This document shows positions 53,711 to 62,311 of a DNA stretch of 64,000 bases, one piece after another (the stretch's first letter is position 1; every line of letters begins with the position of its first letter). Below the pieces are notes generated by a model. The model searched no databases. It was not told the origin of the DNA and saw only the letters and a list, made by a program, of their open reading frames with translations. The stretch comes from Cryptosporangium aurantiacum (GTDB lineage: Bacteria; Actinomycetota; Actinomycetes; Mycobacteriales; Cryptosporangiaceae), in the NCBI RefSeq assembly GCF_900143005.1, contig NZ_FRCS01000008.1, positions 124,001 to 188,000 on the forward strand, in the 5' to 3' direction. Made by a program: the position numbers and the translations under genes.

Positions 53711-53716
53711 TAAGGT
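53711..53716 (+). promoter_or_regulatory. Candidate -10 element for the CtaG-like gene
   Basis: TAAGGT is followed by six bases and GTG 53723. It faces the ctaE promoter about 60 nt away, giving a compact divergent promoter pair. The GGAG between box and start could also act as a ribosome binding site if transcription starts further upstream. Confidence 0.4.
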
Positions 53717-53722
53717 GGAGCG

Positions 53723-54679
53723 GTGCTGTCCACCACGGGTGTCGATACGGCCCTGACCAGCGTCGAGCTACCGGTGTTCACTCCTGCCACGGTGTTCACC
53801 GCGGCCAACCTCGACCAGTGGATGGCGATCGCGCTCGTGGTCGTCGCCGGGCTGTACCTCTACGGCGTCCACAAGCTGCGCGCCCGGGGTGACCGGTGGC
53901 CGATCGGACGAACACTCGCGTTCGTACCGGGTGGGCTCGGCGTGATCGCGCTCGCGACGCTGTCCGGCGTCGGCACGTACGACGACACGTTGTTCAGCGC
54001 TCACATGGTTCAGCACATGATGCTGAGCATGGTGGCGCCGATCCTGATGGCGCTCGGCGCGCCGGTGACGCTCGCGCTGCGCACGCTGCCCGCGCGCAGC
54101 CGGAAAGCGCTGCTCGCGTTCCTGCACAGCCGCTACTTCCGCCTGATCAGCCACCCGCTGATCGCATTCGTGTTCTTCATCGCGACGCCGTACGCGCTCT
54201 ACCTCTCCGGCTGGTACCCGGCGACGCTGACCAACACCCTGCTGCACGAGTTCACCCACGTGCACTTCCTGGTCGTCGGCTCGCTGTTCTTCTGGCCGCT
54301 GATCGGCCTGGACCCGCTCCCCGGACGCTGGCCGTACCCGGCGCGGGCGCTGATGATGATCATCTCGATGCCGCTGCACGCCGTGCTGGGCGTGATCATC
54401 ATGCAGATGGCTGGCCGGATCGCGACCTCCTACTACGAGGGCCTGAACCTGAGCTGGGTCTCTCCGGCCATGGACCAGCAGGTCGGCGGCGGCCTGCTCT
54501 GGGCGTCCGGCGACCTGATCAGCCTGCTGATGCTCGCCGCGTTCGTCACCCAGTGGATCCGCTCCGACGAGCGCACCGCGGCCCGGATCGACCGGCAGCT
54601 CGACCGCACCTCCGGCGAGGACAACGCGTTGGACGCGTACAACGCCCGGCTGGCCCGGCTCGCCGAGCGGCGGCCATAA
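53723..54679 (+). CDS. Cytochrome c oxidase assembly protein, CtaG_caa3 family
   Basis: A 318-residue membrane protein with about seven helices (MAIALVVVAGLYLYGVHKL, MLSMVAPILMALGAPVTLAL, LISHPLIAFVFFIATPYALY). Conserved His/Met-rich pieces HMVQHMMLSMVAPILMALG, LLHEFTHVHFLVVGSLFFWP and MIISMPLHAVLGVIIMQM are typical of the CtaG_caa3 family that helps deliver copper to the oxidase. It is divergent from ctaE across an 82-nt promoter region, which supports a role in oxidase assembly. Confidence 0.88.
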   Translation: MLSTTGVDTALTSVELPVFTPATVFTAANLDQWMAIALVVVAGLYLYGVHKLRARGDRWPIGRTLAFVPGGLGVIALATLSGVGTYDDTLFSAHMVQHMMLSMVAPILMALGAPVTLALRTLPARSRKALLAFLHSRYFRLISHPLIAFVFFIATPYALYLSGWYPATLTNTLLHEFTHVHFLVVGSLFFWPLIGLDPLPGRWPYPARALMMIISMPLHAVLGVIIMQMAGRIATSYYEGLNLSWVSPAMDQQVGGGLLWASGDLISLLMLAAFVTQWIRSDERTAARIDRQLDRTSGEDNALDAYNARLARLAERRP

Positions 54680-54749
54680 CCAGGCGGTGCGGTGTCGGGG
54701 GTCGGCGCTACGATCCGCTCAAGCCGCCGCACGTTGGGAGCCCGGACAG

Positions 54750-55172
54750 ATGACCAAGGCCAGTGCCACGCCCGCGACCGTCCTCGTATACAGCGATGAC
54801 GCGGCCGTCCGCGAGCGGATCCGGATGGCGGTCGGCCGCCGGCCTGCGGCCGACGTCGGTCCGATCACCTGGGTGGAGGCGAGCACGGGCGAGGAGGTCG
54901 TCGCGCTGACCGACGCCGGTGGGCTCGACCTTCTTCTGTTGGACGCCGAGGCGTGGCCCACCGGCGGCATGGGCATCTCCCGCCAGCTCAAGAACGAGGT
55001 GGACGACTGCCCGCCGGTGTGCATCGTCCTGGCGCGCAAGGTCGACCGCTGGCTGGCGACGTGGTCGGAGGCCGATGCGGTGCTGTCCCACCCGCTCGAC
55101 CCGGTAGCCGCCGCGAGCACCGTAGCCGACGTGCTGCGGCGCACGCTGGGCGCGCTGCCTGTCGCGCGATGA
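54750..55172 (+). CDS. Receiver-like (CheY-fold) single-domain protein
   Basis: A 140-residue protein resembling a receiver domain: [20 protein letters not shown] (acidic pair), [20 protein letters not shown] (candidate phospho-Asp) and [20 protein letters not shown] (candidate Lys). It has no output domain. ATG 54750 follows GGGAG by about 10 nt. The stop overlaps trpD by ATGA, an unusual coupling of a receiver-like protein with a tryptophan gene. Whether it is phosphorylated is unknown. Confidence 0.75.
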   Translation: MTKASATPATVLVYSDDAAVRERIRMAVGRRPAADVGPITWVEASTGEEVVALTDAGGLDLLLLDAEAWPTGGMGISRQLKNEVDDCPPVCIVLARKVDRWLATWSEADAVLSHPLDPVAAASTVADVLRRTLGALPVAR

Positions 55173-56212
55173 CGGCCCCGCTCCCCCAGACCTGGCCGTC
55201 GCTGCTCAACACGCTGCTGGCGCGGGAGTCGCTCAGCCCGGAACAGACCACCTGGGCGATGAGCCAGGTGATGTCCGGCGACGCCACCCCGGTGCAGATC
55301 GCGGCGTTCGCGATGGCGCTACGAGCCAAGGGTGAGACGCCGGAGGAGGTGTCGGGGCTGGTCGCGGGCATGCTCGCGGCCGCGACGCCGATCGACGTCT
55401 CGCCGGACGCCGTCGACATCGTGGGCACCGGCGGCGACCAGGCGCACACCGTCAACATCTCGACGATGGCCGCGATCGTGGTGGCCGGCGCCGGTATCCC
55501 GGTGGTCAAGCACGGCAACCGGGCGGCGTCGAGCAGCACCGGCGCGGCCGACCTCCTCGAGTACCTCGGGGTGCCGATCACGATGACGCCCGAGCGCGCG
55601 GCCACGTGCGTCCGCGAGGCCGGAATCGCGTTCTGCTTCGCGCCCACGTATCACCCCGGGCTGCGGCACGCCGGTGTGGCGCGGCGTGAGATGGGCGTCC
55701 CGACGTTCTTCAACTTCCTCGGCCCGCTCACCAACCCGGGCCGGGTCCGGGCCAGCGCCGTGGGCTGCGCGAACCTGCGGATGGCGCCGGTGATGGCCGG
55801 GGTCTTCGCACAGCGGGGCGCTTCGGCGCTGGTGATGCGCGGCGAGGACGGCCTGGACGAGTTCACCACCACGGCCGCTACGCGGCTCTGGGTGGTCGCT
55901 GATGGATCGGTGACCGAGGTCGTGTTGGACGCCTTGGATCTGGGCGTTCCGCGGGCCGAGCGGTCGGACCTGCGCGGCGCCGACGCGGCGTTCAACGCGA
56001 AGGTCGCCCGCGCGGTGCTGGCCGGTGAGCGCGGCCCGGTGCGGGACGCCGTGCTGCTCAACGCCGCCGCCGGGATCGCCGCGTACGAGGGCTTCTCCGG
56101 CGGGCTGGAGGCGTCGCTGCGAGGCGGTCTGGAGCGGGCGGCGGCAGCGGTCGACTCCGGGGCGGCCGGCACGGCGCTGGACCGCTGGATCGCGGTCGCG
56201 ACCCAGGATTGA
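55169..56212 (+). CDS. trpD: Anthranilate phosphoribosyltransferase
   Basis: A 347-residue enzyme joining anthranilate and PRPP in tryptophan synthesis. The PRPP site is [20 protein letters not shown], followed by [20 protein letters not shown] and [49 protein letters not shown] completes the metal site. All catalytic motifs are intact. The start overlaps the receiver-like gene stop. No other trp genes are nearby, as in mycobacteria, where Rv2192c also stands alone. Confidence 0.96.
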   Translation: MTAPLPQTWPSLLNTLLARESLSPEQTTWAMSQVMSGDATPVQIAAFAMALRAKGETPEEVSGLVAGMLAAATPIDVSPDAVDIVGTGGDQAHTVNISTMAAIVVAGAGIPVVKHGNRAASSSTGAADLLEYLGVPITMTPERAATCVREAGIAFCFAPTYHPGLRHAGVARREMGVPTFFNFLGPLTNPGRVRASAVGCANLRMAPVMAGVFAQRGASALVMRGEDGLDEFTTTAATRLWVVADGSVTEVVLDALDLGVPRAERSDLRGADAAFNAKVARAVLAGERGPVRDAVLLNAAAGIAAYEGFSGGLEASLRGGLERAAAAVDSGAAGTALDRWIAVATQD

Positions 56213-56615
56213 CGCTCGCTCACCGGGGCTACGGCGGAGCCCGCCGCAGCCCTCGGTGGCGGGGCGGCCGTTGCCCCCGTCGCGGGGCGACCGTTGCCCC
56301 CGGCGCGGGGCGACCGTTGCCCCCGTCGCGGGGCGACCGTTGCCCCCGGCGCGGGGCGACCGTTGCCCCCGGCGCGGGGCGACCGCAGCCCGGTGGCCGG
56401 GCCGCCGCGGCCCCGTCGCGAGGCAGCCGCGGCCCCGGTGGCGGGCCGCCGCAGCCCGGCGGCGTGACGAAGATGACGTCCACCGGGGGCCGTCCGGGAA
56501 CTAGCGTTGTCGCAGGTGAGCCGCGTGCGAACAGCATGCGGACACTGGACGACAGTACGTGAAGAAATGCTGACGAAACGTTCCGTCAGTCCGGACCCGA
56601 TGGGACACTTAGCCC
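56213..56615. other. Intergenic region with minisatellite
   Basis: The 403-nt gap after trpD is dominated by GC-rich tandem repeats at 56264-56378 and degenerate copies to about 56460. Beyond 56500 the sequence is less repetitive and probably contains the promoter of the nucleotidyltransferase-like gene. No gene is seen. Confidence 0.6.
56264..56378. repeat. 23-bp tandem repeat, five copies
   Basis: The unit starts GCGACCGTTGCCCCCGGCGC and is 23 bp long. Five copies follow each other without gaps at 56264, 56287, 56310, 56333 and 56356, differing mainly at one T/G position and in the first copy. Degenerate copies continue downstream. Confidence 0.9.
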
Positions 56616-57383
56616 GTGCCGCCCCCTCTCCCTCCGCGGGTTGCCGCCGCGGTGGCAGCGACTGTCGCCGATCTCGTCGCCGCAGGGACGAGCGGCGTCG
56701 TCCTGCTCGGTAGTCAGAGCCGTGGTGACGCCCACGAACACAGCGACGTCGATCTCGTCGCGCTCGGCAACGGCCCGGAGTACACGCACCGCCAGCTGGG
56801 CGGTCTGCTCATGTCGGTGTCCTGGCGGACGGCCGACGCCGTCCGCGGATCGTTCGCCGACCCCAAACTCGCCGGCAGCACCGTGCCCGGCTGGCGCGCC
56901 GCGGTGATCCTGCACGACGCCGACGGCACCGCCAACGAACTCTCGGCGGAGGCCGGTGCGTGGCGCTGGTCGGACATCGAGGGGCCACGGCGGGCCTGGA
57001 TCGCGGGCCAGATGACCGGGCGGGCCGAGGTCGTCCAGCGGCTGGTCGGGTCGCTCGCAGCCGGGCGCCGGACGTCCGCCGCGGTCACCCGCAACCGGCT
57101 GTCGACGCGGTTACCGGTGGTCGCCGCCGTGCACCACCGCATCCTCTACGACGCCGAGCACCGCCTGTTCGACCTGGTGGCCGACGCGATGGGGCCGTCC
57201 TGGCGCCGTTCACAGGACGCGGCGCTGGGTCTGCGGGGCGAACAGCTGGCCGACTCGTGCCGTGCCGCATTGGGCCTCTACGCCCAGCTGGCCCCGGTGG
57301 TCGAGCCGTACCTGAACGCCGATCAGCTGGCCGTGGTCCGGTCCGCCGCTGAACTAGCCTGGGCCACCCAACACGCCGCATAG
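56616..57383 (+). CDS. Nucleotidyltransferase-fold protein
   Basis: A 255-residue protein with the minimal nucleotidyltransferase signature GVVLLGSQSRGDAHEHSDVD (G-S-x-x-R-G then S-D-x-D), near residues 27-46. The rest is helical and could bind a substrate, as in kanamycin-nucleotidyltransferase-like proteins. GTG 56616 is the start; no clear ribosome binding site is present. It converges with ctaF across a double palindromic element and a terminator. Substrate and role are unknown. Confidence 0.75.
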   Translation: MPPPLPPRVAAAVAATVADLVAAGTSGVVLLGSQSRGDAHEHSDVDLVALGNGPEYTHRQLGGLLMSVSWRTADAVRGSFADPKLAGSTVPGWRAAVILHDADGTANELSAEAGAWRWSDIEGPRRAWIAGQMTGRAEVVQRLVGSLAAGRRTSAAVTRNRLSTRLPVVAAVHHRILYDAEHRLFDLVADAMGPSWRRSQDAALGLRGEQLADSCRAALGLYAQLAPVVEPYLNADQLAVVRSAAELAWATQHAA

Positions 57384-57389
57384 TGCACG

Positions 57390-57488
57390 GCCCGCCCAGA
57401 ACGGCGCTGACAGGCGAGCGCGAGGCCTTGAGTATCAGTACATACGAGGCGGCCTCCCGCTCGACTGCCAGCTCCGCTCTGGGCGCGC
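57390..57488. repeat. Palindromic repeat element, copy A
   Basis: Two 38-nt arms (57390-57427 and 57451-57488) pair at 32 of 38 positions around a 23-nt centre. The centre, containing GAGTATCAGTACATACGAGG, is the reverse complement of the centre of copy B apart from one inserted base. Copies A and B are therefore inverted versions of the same element on either side of a terminator. Confidence 0.8.
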
Positions 57489-57517
57489 TCCCGCCGTAGC
57501 AGGTACAAAAGCAAAAA

Positions 57518-57540
57518 AGCCGACCCGGTAGGGGTCGGCT
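57518..57540. terminator. Bidirectional intrinsic terminator
   Basis: A perfect 9-bp stem (AGCCGACCC and its complement) with a five-base loop is preceded by AAAAGCAAAAA and followed by CTTGGTTTT. The A-rich and T-rich flanks allow termination in both directions, for the plus-strand nucleotidyltransferase gene and minus-strand ctaF. Confidence 0.85.
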
Positions 57541-57557
57541 CTTGGTTTTAACCTGGA

Positions 57558-57655
57558 GCCCGTCCAGGGCGACGCTGGCATCCGCGCGCAAGGCCGCCTC
57601 GTATGACTGATACTCAAGGCCTTGCGCGCGGCTGTCAGCGTCGGTCTGGACGGGC
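57558..57655. repeat. Palindromic repeat element, copy B
   Basis: The arms 57558-57595 and 57618-57655 (38 nt each) pair at 34 of 38 positions, including a perfect inner 14-bp block, CCGCGCGCAAGGCC. The 22-nt centre contains CTCGTATGACTGATACTC. It is preceded by TAACCTGGA and followed by GCCGCC, flanks that are shared with copy C. Confidence 0.82.
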
Positions 57656-57663
57656 CGCCGTCG

Positions 57664-58080
57664 TTAGTGTTCGCCGGGCTTGGTGTAGTACTCGAAGAGA
57701 AGCCCGGTCACGGCCATCAGCACGGCGATGACGCCGAGCGCGATCAGCCACGGGAACCAGTACGCCACACCCAGCCCGGTCACCGTCGCGGCGACCGCGA
57801 TGCCGAACGGCCAGTAGCTGCCCGGGCTGAAGAAGCCCAGGTCACCGGCGCCCTCGGAGATCTCCGCGTCCGACCGGTCCTCCGGACGGGGCTCGATCCG
57901 CCGGGCGACCAGCGAGAAGAACTGCCCACACATGCCGCACAGCAGACCGGACAGGACCAGCGCCGTCGTACCGACCCAGTCGGTGTGGTACGTGGTCTTC
58001 GACGTCCACACGCCGTACAGCGCCGCAGACGCGAACAGGAACACGGCGAGCAGGTTGAAGATCCTGGACTCGCTCTTCAT
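57664..58080 (-). CDS. ctaF: Cytochrome c oxidase subunit IV (actinobacterial type)
   Basis: A 138-residue subunit with four membrane helices (IFNLLAVFLFASAALYGVWT, TALVLSGLLCGMCGQFFSLV, YWPFGIAVAATVTGLGVAYW, LIALGVIAVLMAVTGLLFEY). The opening MKSESRIFNLLAVFLF is typical of actinobacterial CtaF. It follows ctaC by 11 nt in the same operon, corresponding to Rv2199c-Rv2200c. It stabilises the aa3 oxidase within the supercomplex. Confidence 0.95.
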   Translation of the reverse strand: MKSESRIFNLLAVFLFASAALYGVWTSKTTYHTDWVGTTALVLSGLLCGMCGQFFSLVARRIEPRPEDRSDAEISEGAGDLGFFSPGSYWPFGIAVAATVTGLGVAYWFPWLIALGVIAVLMAVTGLLFEYYTKPGEH

Positions 58081-58091
58081 GGTCGCTTCTC

Positions 58092-58994
58092 CTAGCTCGG
58101 CTGACGCGAGGTGCGGTCGGGGTTGAACGGCGTCGTCGTAGTGGCGATCGGGCTCTCACCGATCGACTCCAGCGCATCGTAGGTCGAAGCACCGTTCTGC
58201 TTCGCCGCGATGAACTGATCGAACTTCTCCGACGTCACCGCGCGCAGCTCGAAGTTCATGTTCGCGTGGTACGTGCCGCAGAGTTCCGCACACCGACCGA
58301 CGTAGGCACCCTCTTCGCCCTTGTTGATCGTCGCCTCGAACGAGTTCGTCCGCCCCGGAACGACGTCGCGCTTGAACAGCAGCGCAGGCACCCAGAACGA
58401 GTGGATGACGTCGTCGGAGGTCTCCATGAACCGGATCCGCTCACCGGTCGGCACAACCAGCACCGGGATCTCGGTCGTGGACCCGATGGTGCCGATCGGC
58501 TGCTTTTCCTTGTCCTGGAGCTCCGGGTAGAGGAACTGCCAGTTCCACTTGAACGCCACCACGGAGACCGTGAGGTCCGGGTTGGCCTTCTGCTTGTCGA
58601 CGAACGTCTGAACGATCGCGGTGTAGTAGAAGAGCACCGCGATGATCAGGAACGGAACCGCCGTGTAGAGGATCTCGATCGGCAGGTTGAAGCGGGTCTG
58701 CACGGGCAGCTCGTCGCTCTTCTTGCGGTACCGGATCACCGCCCAGAAGATCAGGCCCCAGACGAACACGCCGACCGCGAGGGCGGCGATGACCGAGCCG
58801 GTCCAGAGGTCTTCCATCTGCTCGGCCTGCGGGGTGATCCCCTTCGGCCATCCGAACCGGAGTACTTCCTCGGTAGAGCAGCCGGAGAGCAGCAGCGCCG
58901 TCGCGCCGGCAACGCCGGTGACGGCGGCAAAGCGCCCGGCCCGACCAGAACGCCGAGTACGACGTTCGGCACTCGCTGACGGGTTTGCCCCCAC
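58092..58994 (-). CDS. ctaC: Cytochrome c oxidase subunit II
   Basis: A 300-residue lipoprotein subunit carrying the CuA centre. The signal ends in the lipobox ALLLSGC (Cys39). Two membrane helices follow (VIAALAVGVFVWGLIFWAVI and ILYTAVPFLIIAVLFYYTAI). The CuA ligands are His198 in DDVIHSFWVP and Cys235, Cys239, His243 and Met246 in GRCAELCGTYHANM. GTG 58994 is the start after a strong GAGGAGGG. It is cotranscribed with ctaF. The ctaD gene is elsewhere. Confidence 0.97.
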   Translation of the reverse strand: MGANPSASAERRTRRSGRAGRFAAVTGVAGATALLLSGCSTEEVLRFGWPKGITPQAEQMEDLWTGSVIAALAVGVFVWGLIFWAVIRYRKKSDELPVQTRFNLPIEILYTAVPFLIIAVLFYYTAIVQTFVDKQKANPDLTVSVVAFKWNWQFLYPELQDKEKQPIGTIGSTTEIPVLVVPTGERIRFMETSDDVIHSFWVPALLFKRDVVPGRTNSFEATINKGEEGAYVGRCAELCGTYHANMNFELRAVTSEKFDQFIAAKQNGASTYDALESIGESPIATTTTPFNPDRTSRQPS

Positions 58995-59114
58995 CAGTCG
59001 CCCTCCTCATCGGCGCCCGACGTACCTGCTCCAGTCGGGTCTAATCCCTTCGACCGAACGTAGACTACTGGACCCCCGAGGCGCCGACCCGCAGGGGTCG
59101 CCGACGCGCCGGGG

Positions 59115-59120
59115 TAGCGT
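59115..59120 (+). promoter_or_regulatory. Candidate -10 element for a leaderless desulfurase mRNA
   Basis: TAGCGT is followed by eight bases and GTG 59129, with no Shine-Dalgarno sequence. It fits the TANNNT leaderless pattern. Confidence 0.4.
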
Positions 59121-59128
59121 TCCGGAAC

Positions 59129-60283
59129 GTGTCCGACGACCGGGAACCGCCAATACGGACGTACTTCGACGCCGCCACCGCGGTGCCGCTGCACCCGGTC
59201 GCGCGGGAGGCGTTCCTGGCCACTCTCGACGACGGCTGGGCCGACCCCGCGCGGCTCTACACCGAGGCGCGACGCGCCGGTCAGCTGTTGGAGGCCTCCC
59301 GGGCCGTGGTCGCCGAGGTGATCGGCGCCCGCCCGGACGAGGTCACGTTCTGCGCGAACGGCTCGGTGGCCGCGCACGCGGCCGTCCTCGGCGGGTTGGC
59401 CGGGCGGCGGCGCGCCGGATCCGTGTTCGTCCACTCCGCCGTCGAACACTCCGCGGTGCTGCACGCCGCCGAGACCCACGGCACGGCGGTCCCGGTCGGA
59501 GTGGACCGTGCCGGCCGGGTGTCCACCTCGGCCTTCGCCGAGGAGGTCGCGCGACCGGGGGTCGCGCTGGCAGCGCTGATGAGCGCCAACCACGAGGTCG
59601 GGACGGTGCAACCGGTCTCGGAGGTGGCTGCGGCGTGCGCCTCGGCCGGCGTTCCCCTGTATGTGGACGCTGCGCAGTCGCTGGGCCGTACTCCGGTACC
59701 CGGCGGCTGGTCGTTGTTGACCGGGAGCGCACGCAAATGGGGCGGCCCGGCCGGCGTCGGTGTGCTGGTCGTCCGTGCCGGGACGCGCTGGACCTCGCCG
59801 TGGCCGGCGGACGAGCGGGAGCGTGGTCGTGCTCCGGGGACGCCGAGCCTGCCCGCGATCGTGGCCGCGGCCGCGTCGCTGCGGGCGGTCGCGGCGTCGG
59901 CCGACGCGGAGCGCGCACGGTTGGCACCGCTCGTCGACCGGATCCGGGAGCGGGTGGCGGCGACGGTCCCGGACGTCGAGGTCGTCGGTGACCCGGTGGA
60001 CCGGTTGCCGCACCTCGTCACGTTCTCGTGTTTGTACGTGGACGGCGAGGCGCTGCTGCACGCACTGGATGCACGGGGGTTCGCGGTGTCGTCCGGGTCC
60101 TCGTGCACCTCGTCGACGTTGTCCCCGTCGCACGTGCTGGAGGCGATGGGGGTGCTCAGCCACGGAAACGTGCGGGTGTCGCTGCACCACGCGACGACCG
60201 AGGCGGACGTGGAGCGGTTCCTCGCGGAGCTGCCGGGAATCGTGGCTGACCTGCGCGCGACGGCGGGGGTGACCGGCCTGTGA
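59129..60283 (+). CDS. Cysteine desulfurase (class V aminotransferase, NifS/IscS-like)
   Basis: A 384-residue PLP enzyme taking sulfur from cysteine. His107 (VEHSAVL) and Asp180 (LYVDAAQSLG) contact PLP, Lys203 in GSARKWGGPAGVG holds it, and catalytic Cys326 lies in SSGSSCTSSTLSPSHVL. The residue before Lys203 is Arg, where most homologues have His. The final gene overlap (GTGA) with a TusA-like gene suggests it passes sulfur to that protein. It is divergent from ctaC. Confidence 0.92.
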   Translation: MSDDREPPIRTYFDAATAVPLHPVAREAFLATLDDGWADPARLYTEARRAGQLLEASRAVVAEVIGARPDEVTFCANGSVAAHAAVLGGLAGRRRAGSVFVHSAVEHSAVLHAAETHGTAVPVGVDRAGRVSTSAFAEEVARPGVALAALMSANHEVGTVQPVSEVAAACASAGVPLYVDAAQSLGRTPVPGGWSLLTGSARKWGGPAGVGVLVVRAGTRWTSPWPADERERGRAPGTPSLPAIVAAAASLRAVAASADAERARLAPLVDRIRERVAATVPDVEVVGDPVDRLPHLVTFSCLYVDGEALLHALDARGFAVSSGSSCTSSTLSPSHVLEAMGVLSHGNVRVSLHHATTEADVERFLAELPGIVADLRATAGVTGL

Positions 60284-60498
60284 CGCCCGAACTCACCCTG
60301 GATTGCCGCGGGATGCGATGCCCGCTCCCGGTGATTCACCTGGCGCGGCGGATCGGTGAGGTGCCGGTGGGTGCGGTAGTGCGAGTGCTCGCCGACGACC
60401 CCGCGGCCCGCGTCGACATCCCGGCCTGGTGCCGCATGCGCGCCCACGAGTACCAGGGCGCCGACGGCGACGCGCACGACGTCCGTCGTAACAATTAA
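60280..60498 (+). CDS. TusA/SirA-like sulfur carrier protein
   Basis: A 72-residue protein with the family motif LDCRGMRCPLPVIHLARRIG; Cys14 of CPLP is the persulfide-carrying residue. VLADDPAARVDIPAWC is the second conserved part. GTG 60280 overlaps the stop of the cysteine desulfurase gene, strongly linking the two. It could relay sulfur to tRNA modification, molybdenum cofactor or Fe-S assembly; which one cannot be told. Confidence 0.9.
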   Translation: MTPELTLDCRGMRCPLPVIHLARRIGEVPVGAVVRVLADDPAARVDIPAWCRMRAHEYQGADGDAHDVRRNN

Positions 60499-60520
60499 GC
60501 GGCCCTCGTTCTAACCCGGA

Positions 60521-60593
60521 GCCCGCCGAGGACGAGGCTGGCGTGCGCGCGCAGGGGCCTTGCGCGCGGCCGTCAGGCTCGTCCTCGGCGGGC
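60521..60593. repeat. Palindromic repeat element, copy C
   Basis: A near-continuous hairpin of 73 nt: an outer perfect 16-bp block, GCCCGCCGAGGACGAG, and an inner GCGCGCAGG/CCTTGCGCGC block, pairing at about 31 of 36 positions with almost no loop. The order of blocks and the flanks (TAACCCGGA before, GCCGCC after) match copy B at 57558. It lies between the convergent tusA-like and adenosine kinase genes. Confidence 0.8.
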
Positions 60594-60600
60594 CGCCCAC

Positions 60601-61731
<1,131 letters not shown>

Positions 61732-61810
61732 TCACTCCCGTACGCCCACGATGCGGGCACACCGGGTGAGCCACCGGACGCGCTGCGCACCCGACGTGTG
61801 GGCACACGAA

Positions 61811-61847
61811 ACGGCGTCCACCACCGGGAACCGGTGACGGACGCCGT
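61811..61847 (-). terminator. Hairpin terminator after the HesB gene
   Basis: ACGGCGTCC pairs with GGACGCCGT, with an inner five-base extension (ACCGG/CCGGT) after three unpaired positions. It lies 17 nt beyond the HesB-like stop and upstream of adoK. Confidence 0.65.
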
Positions 61848-61863
61848 CGCGAAAGGCTCTAGC

Positions 61864-62229
61864 TCAGTGGAACGAGTCGCCGCAGGCGCAGGACCCGGTC
61901 GCGTTCGGGTTGTCGATCGTGAAGCCCTGCTTCTCGATCGTGTCGACGAAGTCAATCGTCGCGCCGCCCAGGTAGGGCTTGCTCATCCGGTCGACCGCGA
62001 CCTCGACGCCGTTGAAGTCGAGGATCGTGTCACCGTCGAGCGACCGCTCGTCGAAGAAGAGCTGGTACCGCAGGCCGGAACAGCCACCGGGCTGGACGGC
62101 GATGCGCAGGCGCAGGTCGTCCCGGCCCTCCTGGTCGAGCAGAGCCTTGACCTTGCTGGCGGCGCCATCGGTCAGGAGCACACCGTTGTTGGTCGGAGCG
62201 TGCTCGTGGGTGGTGTCGGAGACGGTCAC
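61864..62229 (-). CDS. HesB/IscA/ErpA-type iron-sulfur insertion protein
   Basis: A 121-residue A-type carrier that delivers Fe-S clusters to target proteins. It has the three ligand cysteines in LRIAVQPGGCSGLRYQLFFD and NPNATGSCACGDSFH. GVLLTDGAASKVKALLDQEG is the normal N-terminal helix. GTG 62229 is the start, with GGAG 6 nt upstream. It matches the position of Rv2204c. Nearby Fe-S clients include QcrA and NadA. Confidence 0.95.
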   Translation of the reverse strand: MTVSDTTHEHAPTNNGVLLTDGAASKVKALLDQEGRDDLRLRIAVQPGGCSGLRYQLFFDERSLDGDTILDFNGVEVAVDRMSKPYLGGATIDFVDTIEKQGFTIDNPNATGSCACGDSFH

Positions 62230-62311
62230 AGTCGGCTCCCGTTAGGTCGCTGGTCAACTACCGGGACAACCAGAGGGGTCCCGGCGTCCATTCCCCATGG
62301 TTGCACAAGAC

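Noticed and set aside
57384-57663. Possible tRNA or small structured RNA gene
   Set aside because: The hairpins do not form a cloverleaf and no CCA or anticodon arm can be placed; the block is better explained as two palindromic elements around a terminator.
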